A model generated the notes under the pieces. That model ran no database searches. It was not told the origin of the DNA and saw only the letters and a program-made list of their open reading frames with translations. Both the position numbers and the translations under genes were made by a program. Below are positions 1 through 8,096 of a stretch of 49,995 nt of DNA, piece after piece. How positions within the stretch are numbered: the first letter of the stretch is position 1; the number at the start of each line of letters is the position of its first letter. Location of the stretch: positions 1 to 49,995 of the forward strand of contig JBFXEJ010000037.1 in assembly GCA_050180235.1 (NCBI GenBank), written 5' to 3'. Origin of the DNA: JAABRU01 sp050180235. GTDB taxonomy: Bacteria > Desulfobacterota > Desulfobacteria > Desulfobacterales > Desulfococcaceae.

Positions 1-126
1 TGATCCAAAAATTCCCCTCCCCTGGTGGGAGGGGTCAGGGGAGGGGGATAATCAGTGATGTTTTCACCCTCCCCTGCCCCTCCCTCAAGGGAGGGGAGAC
101 CTTATCAACGGATTTGACCCACTACC
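1..126. mobile_element. MITE (M2 family), right part, cut by the window edge
   Basis: This stretch is nearly identical to the complete element at 3560-3705. It shares the G-rich and C-rich inverted blocks and the right terminal inverted repeat ending CCCACTACC. The left end lies outside the window. It is followed directly by the repeat A sequence beginning CGTTTTTC, so this copy also sits inside a repeat A palindrome, but at a different point from the 3560 copy. There is no transposase, so it is a non-autonomous element. Confidence 0.75.
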
Positions 127-239
127 CGTTTTTCGTAGGGTGGGCACGGTTTTTTGTGCCCACCGTTTCAGCAGGACGGCGGGCACAAAAAACCGTGCCC
201 ACCCTGCAATGATGGTACATTTTTTCATGGAAATCGCCT
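127..239 (+). repeat. Repeat A copy 1 (left end missing, interrupted by MITE)
   Basis: This is a palindrome with arms around GTAGGGTGGGCACGG and CCGTGCCCACCCTGC, loop GTTTCAGCAGGAC, and right end TTTCATGGAAATCGCCT. The left arm carries six T and the right arm six A at the matching place, whereas other copies have CTTTTT/AAAAAG. The first part of the element is upstream of the MITE, outside the window. The remaining gap to the next gene (240-420) holds a short G/C-rich inverted piece and no convincing gene. Confidence 0.8.
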
Positions 240-420
240 AAAACTCCCTCCCCCTCAATGGGGGAGGGCCGGGGTGTGGGTAACATCAGTTATCAGCATT
301 GAGTTTGTCTGGAAAATTGCTGTCAATAATCTGTATACACTGTCAGAAAAAAAGCAGAAGCAATCCTGAAAGAAACGGAGAACACAGCAGAATAATCTTT
401 TCATGAAAAGGATGGCCTGA

Positions 421-1587
421 ATGAATCATGTCAATGTGGACAAGCTCAGAAAATTTGTAGCTCCGGAATTTGTTTTTGGAGCAGGTGCCAGATTCCTTTT
501 GGATAATTATCTGAAAATTTATGAAATCCGGAGACCCATGCTGGTAAGTGATCCGGGCGTGTCCGCAGCAGGATGGTCCGTGGAAATTGTCCGTATTCTT
601 GATCAGGCCGGAATGAAATACACTTTTTTTTCACAGGTCACGCCCAATCCCAAAGACAGCGAGGTTATGACAGGTGCGGAAATCTACCGCAAAGAATCCT
701 GTGACGCGATTGTGGCTCTGGGCGGAGGAAGCCCTATGGACTGCGCCAAGGGAATCGGCATTGTATGCTCCAACAGCGGGCATATCAGCGATTATGAGGG
801 CGTTGACAAAATTCCAGCGCCCTGTCCGCCCCTGATCTGCATTCCAACGACCGCGGGATCTGCTGCTGATGTTTCCCAGTTTGCCATTATCACCGATACC
901 CTGCGCAGGGTCAAAATGGCTATTGTGAGCAAGGTGCTGGTTCCGGATGTCTCCCTTATTGATCCGGAAACCACATTCACAATGGATCATGCTCTGACTG
1001 CGGCCACAGGCATGGACGCGTTTGTTCATGCAGCGGAAGCGCTTGTTTCCAATGCAAGTTCAGCCATAACTGATCTTCATGCTTTGGAGGCCATACGTCT
1101 GGTGTGCAGAAATCTGAAAGGAGCCTGTGAGCATCCGCGCAGCGGGGAATTTCGCAGCGGAATGATGCAGGCCAGTCTTTTTGCCGGTCTGGCCTTTTCC
1201 AATGCCAGCCTGGGAGCGGTACATGCTATGGCCCACAGTCTGGGCGGATACCGGGATATTCCACACGGACAGTGCAATGCCATTCTCCTGCCCCATGTTG
1301 TGGAGTATAATTTCGGGGCAGCAGGAAAATCCTATATCCGTATGGGAAAGGCCATGAATATGAATATGAATGAAAAAAGGCCGGATAAATGCAAATCCGC
1401 TATTCTGTCGGCCATCAGAGAATTTCTGAAATCCCTGGGTATTGATCAGACTCTGGGAGAACTGGGCGTTCTGCCGGATGATATTCCCCGGCTGGCTGTA
1501 AATGCCATGCAGGATCCCTGCATCCTGACCAATCCCCGTGAACCGGATATTCTGGATATGGAAAAAATCTATGCAAAAGCCCTCTGA
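421..1587 (+). CDS. ercA: Iron-containing alcohol dehydrogenase, ErcA-like
   Basis: This 388-residue protein is a group III metal-dependent alcohol dehydrogenase. It shows the NAD-binding GGGSPMDCAKG segment (about residue 101), a PTTAGSAADVSQF block, and candidate metal ligands in GMDAFVHAAEA, HAMAHSLGG and IPHGQCNA. The N-terminus (KLRKFVAPEFVFGAGA) and the neighbour point to the ErcA subgroup, which in Pseudomonas belongs to an ethanol-oxidation regulatory network with PAS sensor kinases. Here the next gene, a PAS hybrid kinase, starts inside its last codons, so the two were probably translationally coupled. Substrate is unknown; ErcA proteins may be regulatory rather than catabolic. The dehydrogenase family assignment is firm; the ErcA label is from recognition and context. 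Confidence 0.85.
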   Translation: MNHVNVDKLRKFVAPEFVFGAGARFLLDNYLKIYEIRRPMLVSDPGVSAAGWSVEIVRILDQAGMKYTFFSQVTPNPKDSEVMTGAEIYRKESCDAIVALGGGSPMDCAKGIGIVCSNSGHISDYEGVDKIPAPCPPLICIPTTAGSAADVSQFAIITDTLRRVKMAIVSKVLVPDVSLIDPETTFTMDHALTAATGMDAFVHAAEALVSNASSAITDLHALEAIRLVCRNLKGACEHPRSGEFRSGMMQASLFAGLAFSNASLGAVHAMAHSLGGYRDIPHGQCNAILLPHVVEYNFGAAGKSYIRMGKAMNMNMNEKRPDKCKSAILSAIREFLKSLGIDQTLGELGVLPDDIPRLAVNAMQDPCILTNPREPDILDMEKIYAKAL

Positions 1588-3422
1588 CACAGAAGACAGC
1601 AGAAAACAGTTGCGCCGTCAGGTGCTGGGGCTGGGGGAAAGTTCCCATCAGAAAAGTTACTATCCCCAGCTTCGGCAGCGTCTGCGGGAACTGGAACGGC
1701 TGCGCCTGCTGCTTGACCACAGCGCGGATGCCCTGTTCTGGACAGAAGTGCCTTCCGGACAGGTGCTGGATATGAATGCAAGGGCAGAAAGTTTTATTGG
1801 GCAGATACATGATGAGAACTCTACGCTTTTCCTGAAAAACATTCTTTCCGATCCGGCATGGGAGATGGTCAGAGAAATGTTTTCAGGTGATTTGCCTCTT
1901 TCCGGCCCTGGCAGAACCATTGAGGCGGAACTGCTTTCCGTGACAGGAAAACAGATTCCTGTTGAAATGAGTGTGGGATTTCACCGGATTGAAGACAGAA
2001 TCTTTGCCATAGTCGTGGCCCGTGATATTACCGAACGCAAACACTCGCAGGAAGAACAGGTCAGACTGGAAGCCCGGCTCCGCCATTCCCAGAAAATGGA
2101 GGCTGTGGGACAGTTGGCAGGCGGAGTGGCCCATGATTTCAATAATCTGCTGCAGATCATTCAGGGAAACGGGGATTTGATGCAGTTAATCACTGCCCCG
2201 GATGCTCCCTGCCGCAAGTACATCGGTGAAATCATAAAAGCCGTGGAACGGGCCCGCTCCCTTGTGCTGCAGTTGCTGACTTTCAGCAGAAAAGAAGCTC
2301 CCAAATCCAGGTATCTGGATATAAACCGCCTGATTCAGAATCTGGGGAATATGCTGCGGCGCCTGATCGGGGCGCATATAAACCTGAAACTGAAATGTGA
2401 TACACCGCTCCCGCTGATCTGTGCTGACCCTGTTCAGATGGAACAGGTTCTGATCAATCTCTGTGTCAATGCCAGGGATGCCATGCCTGATGGCGGTGAT
2501 ATTGTCATTGAAACCGGAACCGCAGAGAATCAGGAAGAAATATGGTAGTGGGACTTTTCATGCTGATTTTTTTAATTTATAAATCAGTATATTATATAAA
2601 ATCAGCACGAACAGTATCATGGATGTATCGTATAACTATTTGTATTTATTATGTATAGACAAAAACCGGCATTTTCTGAAAACATAATAATATAAGACAG
2701 TTAAATTTTAACCAGTTTGTGCAGACCCACTACCAGAAATATCTCTCAGTGATGAAGGAGAATCCAAAGGAAACAAGGTGTTTGTCTCTGTGTCTGATAC
2801 AGGCCGCGGAATTGCGAGCGAGATTCAGGAGCGCATTTTTGAACCTTTTTTTACCACAAAAGAGGTGGGAAAGGGAACCGGGCTTGGTCTTTCGACTGTA
2901 TATGCGATTGTTGAACAGCATAAGGGAAGCATCGGTTTTTCCAGTGAGCCGGGAAAAGGAACCATGTTCAGGATTACCCTGCCTTCGGCAGCGGGCCGGG
3001 AAATGGAAAGCAAAACATCTGAAACCCCGGTTTCTCTGAAAGGAAAAGGAGAAACCGTTCTGGTGGCCGAAGATGACGTGCAGGTGTGCCAAATGGATAT
3101 TGATATACTTGAAAATGCGGGCTATCATGTGCTTGCGGTCCATGACGGAGACGAAGCCATCCGCATTTTTCTGCTGAACGCGGACAAAATTGATCTGGCG
3201 CTGCTTGATATGGTTATGCCGGGGAAAAACGGAAGAGATGTGTTTGAGGTTATCCATAAGCACAGCAGCCGCATACCGGTTATTTTCACCACCGGTTACA
3301 GTTTTGACTCACCTATTTCAGATACCGGGACGGAAGAAAACGCAAAACTCCTGCCCAAACCCCATACATCAGAGCAACTGCTTGGAACAGTGAGAAACAT
3401 GCTGGACAGCCGGAAGAGATGA
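1571..3422 (+). pseudogene. Hybrid sensor histidine kinase (PAS-HisKA-HATPase-REC), interrupted by a MITE
   Basis: The first part (ATG 1571, overlapping the ercA-like gene by 17 bases) encodes a PAS domain at about residues 45-160 ending in the typical ARDITERK. It is followed by a HisKA H-box (GGVAHDFNNLL) and an N-box (INLCVNARDAMPDGG). A TAG stop at 2547-2549 lies inside an inserted element. Beyond it, the same gene continues with DTGRGI, FEPFFTTK and GTGLGLSTV, then a receiver domain with DD, the phospho-acceptor LLDMVMPG and a PKP lysine. Removing 2544-2734 plus one 8-bp repeat rejoins the frame exactly (GAA GAA ATA TCT CTC AGT), giving a 550-residue protein. The kinase is therefore inactivated as it stands: the truncated product lacks the ATPase core. 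A product starting at 2778 could still supply an HATPase-REC fragment. Confidence 0.88.
2544..2734. mobile_element. 191-bp MITE (M1) with 8-bp target duplication
   Basis: The ends are GGTAGTGGG and CCCACTACC, perfect 9-bp inverted repeats with weaker similarity further in. The element is flanked on both sides by AGAAATAT (2536-2543 and 2735-2742), an exact 8-bp target-site duplication. The interior is AT-rich, with a hairpin around CTGATTTTTTTAATTTATAAATCAG-like sequence, and has no coding capacity. The terminal GGTAGTGG is shared with the M2 MITE at 3560-3705, so one transposase may mobilise both. That transposase is not in the window. Confidence 0.9.
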
Positions 3423-3435
3423 ACAGGGCATCATA

Positions 3436-3727
3436 AGGTGATTTCCATTAATGATTATACCGTTTTTCGCAGGGTGGGCACGGCTTTTTGTGCCCGCCGT
3501 CCTGCTGAAACTGTGGGCACAAAAAGCCTTGCCCACCCTACAATGATGGTACATTTTTTGGTAGTGGTGCAAATCTGTTGATCCAAAAATTCCCCTCCCC
3601 CGGTGGGAGGGGTCAGGGGAGGGGGATAATCAGTGATGTTTTCACCCTCCCCCTGCCCCTCCCTCAGGGGAGGGGAGACCTTATCAACGGATTTGACCCA
3701 CTACCCATTTTTTCATGGAAATCGCCT
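3436..3727 (+). repeat. Repeat A copy 2, carrying a nested MITE
   Basis: The element starts AGGTGATTTCCATTAATG and ends CATGGAAATCGCCT, with G/C-rich arms around GTGGGCACGGC and loop GTCCTGCTGAAAC. This loop is inverted relative to copies 1, 3 and 8. The MITE at 3560-3705 interrupts the right flank. Without it the element would be about 138 bp, like the intact copies. It is followed at 3728-3763 by a short piece of the repeat C/D family that ends just upstream of the methylase gene. Confidence 0.88.
3560..3705. mobile_element. 146-bp MITE (M2) nested in repeat A
   Basis: The terminal inverted repeats are about 25 bp, GGTAGTGGTGCAAATCTG on the left and the reverse complement of GGTAGTGGGTCAAATCCG on the right. 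The element is flanked by CATTTTTT on both sides (3552-3559 and 3706-3713), a perfect 8-bp target duplication. The interior is two G/C-rich inverted blocks. A nearly identical copy lies at 1-126. There is no open reading frame. Confidence 0.9.
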
Positions 3728-3779
3728 AAGTATATTTTCAATGGCGAACCGGTATTATTGGTTATGAGGAACAAAACAG

Positions 3780-5513
3780 ATGTCCAAAGTCTTAATCCAT
3801 CAGTATTACAACAATCTTGAGCGTGCTGTTCAGTTCGGGAAATCCAAAAACGAGCAGAGCATACGCAATCCCTTCTGGATGCTGCTCAACGAATATGCAC
3901 GGAAACAGAATTATGAAGTGGTTCCGGAAGTTTGCTGTGACGGAACCATAGGGAAAAAAGTCAGGCCCGATGGCATTGTGAAAAATCTTTTCGGGCTGGA
4001 TATTGGCCTGTGGGAAAGCAAGGATGAAAAAGATGCCATAGATGATGAAATTCAGGCAAAACTGAAAAAGGGTTATCCTTTCAGCAATATTCTGTTTGAA
4101 GATTCGCAGACCGCTGTTCTTTTCCAGCACGGCGCGGAAAAAATGCGGGTTTCTGTGCAGGATGCGGACAGTCTGCACAATATCCTTTCCGAATTCATTT
4201 CCTTCAAAAGTGATATTGTTGTCAAATTTGAGGACGCGATTGAAAAATTCAGGGCTGATATTCCGGTCATTGTGGAAACGCTGCGCAGGCGCATTGATGA
4301 TACACGGGCAAAAAACAGAAAATTCACTGAAGTCAGCGAAACTTTTCTTACTTTGTGCAAAGCAGAAATAAATCCGGAGATTACAGCCGCAGATGTGCGG
4401 GAAATGATGATTCAGCACATTCTGACCAGTGATATTTTCAGCAAAATTTTTGATGACGCGGATTTTCACCGCCACAACAATATTGCCCGTGAACTGGAAA
4501 AACTGATTGAAATTCTGTTCACCTTCAGCGAGCGCAAAAATCTGATGGGAAATATTGAGCATTATTATGACACCATCAACAGCGCGGCCGCGTGCATTGC
4601 GGATCACCATGAAAAGCAGAAGTTCCTGAAAGTGCTGTATGAAAATTTTTACAAAGTCTATAATCCCAAAGCCGCAGACCGGCTGGGTGTGGTTTACACT
4701 CCCAATGAAATTGTGCAGTTTATGGTGGAAAGCACGGATTTTCTTCTGCACAGGCATTTTGGCAAAACATTGGCTGACAAAAACGTGGAAATCCTTGACC
4801 CGGCCACAGGCACAGGCACGTTTGTGAGTGCCATCATTGACCATATTCCCAGTCAGCACCTTGCACACAAATACAAAAACGAGATTTACGCGAACGAAGT
4901 TGCTATATTACCGTATTATATCGCCAATCTGAATGTGGAATATACGTTTAAACAGCGGATGGGATATTACGAGGAATTCAAAAATCTGTGTTTTGTGGAT
5001 ACGTTGGACAATACTGATCCGCTTGCCTACTCCGGACAGCAGCGCAGTGTTTTCGGGCTGAGTTCGGAAAACACAGAAAGAATCAAACGCCAGAACAGCA
5101 AAAAGATTTCGGTGATTATCGGAAATCCGCCGTACAATGCGAATCAGGCAAATGAAAATGACAACAACAAAAACAGGGAATATGATGAAATTGATAAAAG
5201 AATAAAAGAGACTTACATAAAAAACAGCACAGCGCAGAAAACAAAACTCTATGATATGTATGCAAGATTTTACAGGTGGGCAACTGACCGGCTGGATAAT
5301 AACGGCGTGCTTGCTTTTATTACCAACCGCAGTTTCATTGACAGCCGCACATTTGACGGGTTCAGAAAATGTGTGCAGGAAGAGTTTGATTATGTGTATA
5401 TTGTTGATACACGCAGCGATGTGCGGGCAAATCCCAAAATAGCAGGAACCACACACAATGTTTTCGGAATACAGACAGGCGTGGCAATCATGTTTCTGGT
5501 GAAATGTGAATGA
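3780..5513 (+). CDS. Type IIG/ISP-like restriction-modification protein, N-terminal part (nuclease + methylase)
   Basis: This 577-residue ORF has an upstream GAGGAA ribosome site 8 bases before ATG. Residues about 55-85 show a PD-(D/E)XK-like nuclease core (RPDGIV ... GLWESKD). A helical coupler follows, then an N6-adenine methylase: motif X-like YTPNEIVQFMV, motif I DPATGTGTF (about residue 340) and catalytic motif IV NPPYN (about residue 450). It stops at MFLVK-CE, exactly where Type ISP/IIG enzymes normally run on into the target recognition region, and that region is encoded at 5774-7225. There is no helicase domain between nuclease and methylase, so the layout is closer to single-chain Type IIG than to helicase-bearing Type ISP. 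The gene is split by the repeat element at 5514-5760. Whether the two halves assemble into an active enzyme is unknown. Confidence 0.85.
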   Translation: MSKVLIHQYYNNLERAVQFGKSKNEQSIRNPFWMLLNEYARKQNYEVVPEVCCDGTIGKKVRPDGIVKNLFGLDIGLWESKDEKDAIDDEIQAKLKKGYPFSNILFEDSQTAVLFQHGAEKMRVSVQDADSLHNILSEFISFKSDIVVKFEDAIEKFRADIPVIVETLRRRIDDTRAKNRKFTEVSETFLTLCKAEINPEITAADVREMMIQHILTSDIFSKIFDDADFHRHNNIARELEKLIEILFTFSERKNLMGNIEHYYDTINSAAACIADHHEKQKFLKVLYENFYKVYNPKAADRLGVVYTPNEIVQFMVESTDFLLHRHFGKTLADKNVEILDPATGTGTFVSAIIDHIPSQHLAHKYKNEIYANEVAILPYYIANLNVEYTFKQRMGYYEEFKNLCFVDTLDNTDPLAYSGQQRSVFGLSSENTERIKRQNSKKISVIIGNPPYNANQANENDNNKNREYDEIDKRIKETYIKNSTAQKTKLYDMYARFYRWATDRLDNNGVLAFITNRSFIDSRTFDGFRKCVQEEFDYVYIVDTRSDVRANPKIAGTTHNVFGIQTGVAIMFLVKCE

Positions 5514-5760
5514 TTGTTTCCCACAGAGAACACAGAGGAGGAAAAGACCACAGAGAACACAGAGAAAAAATTCTGTGATTTCTGTGGGAAACCCTCTGTG
5601 ATTTCTGTGGGAAATTCTCTGTGATCTCTGTGGGAAATTCTCTGTGTTCTCTGTGGGAAACCCTCTGTGATCTCTGTGGGAAATTCTCTGTGTTCTCTGT
5701 GGGAAACTCTCTGTGCTCTCTGTGGGAAATTCTCTGTGTTCTCTGTGGGAAACAATTCAC
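5514..5760. repeat. Insertion of a 23-bp tandem repeat (8 units) with inverted left arm
   Basis: Eight 23-bp units run from 5569 to 5752, with the pattern CTCTGTGNTCTCTGTGGGAAA. The left part (5517-5568) holds two units in the opposite orientation, so the whole element is bounded by inverted sequences around TTGTTTCCCACAGAG and CTCTGTGGGAAACAA. The same phrase recurs singly at about 34495-34550, 34745-34790 and 44208-44256. The unit has no stop codon in several frames, so it creates long artificial reading frames on both strands. It separates the two halves of the restriction-modification gene. Confidence 0.88.
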
Positions 5761-5773
5761 ACAACAGAAAGGT

Positions 5774-7225
5774 ATGGCAATGAAAAAAGCAAAGATATAT
5801 TATTTCACTCTGACGGATGAAATGCGGAAAGAGGAGAAGCTGAACTGGTTCAGATCCCATTCCATTGAGCAGATTGAATTTGAACACATACAGCCGGACA
5901 AAAACAGCAACTGGATTAATCTTGCGGATACTGATTTTGACGAGCTTCTGCCTTTGGCAAACAAAGAAACCAAATTGGGCAAAGGCGGCAATGCGATTTT
6001 TGGATTTTCATCTTTGGGTGTATCAACAAACAGAGATGAATGGATTTATGATTTTGATAAAAAGAATTTGAATGATAAAATACGATTTTTTATTGAAAAA
6101 TATAACAATTTTATATCTAATGATGATACTTCATGGACTGAAGTTATAAAGTGGAGCAGAGATTTAAAAAAGAAATTTGAACAGAAAAAGAAAATTTATT
6201 ATGATAAAAAATTATTTATTCAAGCTAATTATCGTCCTTTTATTAAGCAATTCTGGTACGCCGAAAAAATTATAAATGATATACTTACCCAAAATCATTA
6301 CGATATTTTTGGAGATAAATTGGATAAGGAAAATTATTCAATTTGTTTTTCTGGAATTGCCTCAAGTAAAAATTTTCAAGCGTTTGGGATAAACTCTATT
6401 TGGAGTTTGGATTTTCTGGAAAAAACAAACAGTGTTCCCCTCTACCGCTACGACAAATCCGGCAACCGCACAGACAACATCACCGACTGGGCTTTGGAGC
6501 AGTTCAGAAATCACTATCATTTGTCTGAACCGGGATTTTCAGGATTAAAGGATGAACAGGATTTAACAGAGGGAAAGAAAAGGAAAAAATCAGGCAAATC
6601 CGCCAGACAGAAAAATGCGGAGCCGGAGATCAGCAAAGAGGACATTTTTCATTATGTTTATGCTGTGCTGCATAATCCGGCTTACCGTGAAAAATACGAA
6701 CTGAATTTAAAACGGGAATTTCCCCGCATTCCCTTTTATCCTGATTTTTGGAAATGGGCAGAATGGGGAAAAGCATTAATGGATTTGCACATTAACTATG
6801 AAACCGTAAAACCATTTGATTTGAAAGAACATCATGCGGAAACAAAGACAGAATCCATGCGGCAGAAAAAGGCGGAAACTGCCAAAGAGCCTGAGGCAGT
6901 TTATGCACCAAAGCTGAAAATAAAACCCAGACTCAAAGCCGACAAAGAAAAAGGCATCATTGAAATTGACGAACTCAGCTTTTTAAGCGGTGTTCCCAAA
7001 GAAGCATGGGAATATAAACTCGGCAACCGCAGCGCATTGGAATGGATTCTTGACCAGTACAAAGAAAAAAAGCCCAAAGATCCGACCATTGCAGAAAAAT
7101 TCAATACTTACCGTTTTGCCGATTACAAAGAGCATGTCATTGATCTGCTGAAACGTGTCTGCACCGTAAGCGTACAAACAATGAACATTATTGAGGAAAT
7201 GAAAAAAGAAAATATTTCACAGTAA
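5774..7225 (+). CDS. Type IIG/ISP-like restriction-modification protein, C-terminal part (target recognition and ISP C-terminal domain)
   Basis: The natural coding sequence resumes at about 5768. ATG 5774 or 5780 follows an AAAGG-like site; the open frame upstream is only repeat sequence. It begins MAMKKAKIYYFTL, the usual methylase tail strand after FLVK. It ends with a segment typical of the Type ISP specificity C-terminus (DIFHYVYAVLHNPAYREKY ... FPRIPFYPDFWKW ... LMDLHINYE). The middle (about 6030-6430) is strikingly AT-rich with Lys/Ile/Asn/Phe-rich protein, unlike both flanks, as expected if a target-recognition domain has been exchanged. With the 3780 ORF the original enzyme would be about 1,060 residues. 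It may be expressed as a separate subunit or be a relic. Confidence 0.75.
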   Translation: MAMKKAKIYYFTLTDEMRKEEKLNWFRSHSIEQIEFEHIQPDKNSNWINLADTDFDELLPLANKETKLGKGGNAIFGFSSLGVSTNRDEWIYDFDKKNLNDKIRFFIEKYNNFISNDDTSWTEVIKWSRDLKKKFEQKKKIYYDKKLFIQANYRPFIKQFWYAEKIINDILTQNHYDIFGDKLDKENYSICFSGIASSKNFQAFGINSIWSLDFLEKTNSVPLYRYDKSGNRTDNITDWALEQFRNHYHLSEPGFSGLKDEQDLTEGKKRKKSGKSARQKNAEPEISKEDIFHYVYAVLHNPAYREKYELNLKREFPRIPFYPDFWKWAEWGKALMDLHINYETVKPFDLKEHHAETKTESMRQKKAETAKEPEAVYAPKLKIKPRLKADKEKGIIEIDELSFLSGVPKEAWEYKLGNRSALEWILDQYKEKKPKDPTIAEKFNTYRFADYKEHVIDLLKRVCTVSVQTMNIIEEMKKENISQ

Positions 7226-7246
7226 ATTACCATAAACCGCCAACAG

Positions 7247-7287
7247 TTTGCAGGGTGGGTGAAGCGGAGCGGAACCCACCTTTGCAA
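7247..7287. repeat. Constant-loop hairpin, intergenic
   Basis: The arms are TTTGCAGGGTGGGT and AACCCACCTTTGCAA around the loop GAAGCGGAGCGG. The loop sequence recurs in other hairpins of this window whose arms are unrelated (10196, 34609, 44678). It lies between the restriction-modification gene and lutA and could act as a weak terminator for the former. Confidence 0.7.
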
Positions 7288-7340
7288 TGATAAAATAAAA
7301 AAATCATCTTTGTATCATCCCAAAACCTTAAGAGGATTCC

Positions 7341-8096
7341 ATGAAAAAAAACTACCCTGAAAAAACGGAGGCAGTGTATTTTTTCGGCACCTGCCTGATG
7401 GACATGATGTATCCTGACGCGGGAATCGCGGCCATCCGCCTGATACAGCGGGAGGGGGTTAGGGTGATTTTCCCCCCGGATCAGTCCTGCTGCGGTCAGC
7501 CTGCATACAATTCCGGATTTCCTGCGGAGGCAAAGGCAGTAGCCCGAAAGCAGATGGAAATTTTCCCCAAAGATTTGCCCATTGTCGTGCCTTCAGGCTC
7601 CTGCGCGGGCATGATGAAACATCATTATCCCAAACTCTTTGCCAATGATCCTGAATCTGCGCGAGTGCAGCAGTTTTCAGACCGGATTTACGAATTCACC
7701 GAGTTTCTGGTTCATGTGCTGAAAATCCGGCTGGAAGATAGGGGAAAACCCCTTACCGTAACCTGGCATTCCTCCTGCCATGCCGCGCGGGAAATGCACG
7801 TGATTGAAGATTCCAAATCCCTGATCCGGCAGTTGAAAAATGTCCGTCTGAAAGAACTGGAAAACGAACACCAGTGCTGCGGATTCGGGGGAACCTTTTC
7901 TGTAAAACAGCCGGAAATTTCTGCGGCTATGGTCAAAGACAAAATTGCGGATATTCAGCAGACCGGAGCGTCAAAAGTGCTGTCCGGGGACTGCGGATGT
8001 CTGATGAACATCACCGGCGCGATGGGGCATGAACAGATACAGATAAAGGGACAGCACATTGCCGAATTTATATGGGAGCGGATCAATGGACAATAA
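7341..8096 (+). CDS. lutA: Lactate utilization protein LutA/LldE-like (cysteine-rich CCG-domain protein)
   Basis: This 251-residue protein has two CCG domains, the signatures of the LutA/LldE/YkgE family. The first is FFGTCLMDMMYP ... SCCGQPAYNSGF (residues about 14-60) and the second is TWHSSCHAAREMH ... CCGFGGTFSVK (about 135-185). These cysteines probably hold an iron-sulfur cluster of the heterodisulfide-reductase type. It is the first gene of lutABC, which oxidises L-lactate to pyruvate in the cytoplasm. The SD AAGAGGA lies upstream of ATG 7341. Its stop overlaps the start of lutB, so the two are coupled. Confidence 0.92.
   Translation: MKKNYPEKTEAVYFFGTCLMDMMYPDAGIAAIRLIQREGVRVIFPPDQSCCGQPAYNSGFPAEAKAVARKQMEIFPKDLPIVVPSGSCAGMMKHHYPKLFANDPESARVQQFSDRIYEFTEFLVHVLKIRLEDRGKPLTVTWHSSCHAAREMHVIEDSKSLIRQLKNVRLKELENEHQCCGFGGTFSVKQPEISAAMVKDKIADIQQTGASKVLSGDCGCLMNITGAMGHEQIQIKGQHIAEFIWERINGQ

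Noticed and set aside
154..369. Short ORF starting MCPPFQQDGGHKKPCPPC, repeated at 20279-20626
   Set aside because: Both are read-through of repeat A palindromes; the shared peptide is the repeat, not a gene.
5569..5752. Tandem repeat considered as a CRISPR array
   Set aside because: Units are contiguous 23-mers without unique spacers, and no cas genes are present.
5390..5887. Minus-strand ORFs rich in HREHREFPTE
   Set aside because: Produced by the stop-free 23-bp CTCTGTG tandem repeat; they overlap real coding sequence on the plus strand.
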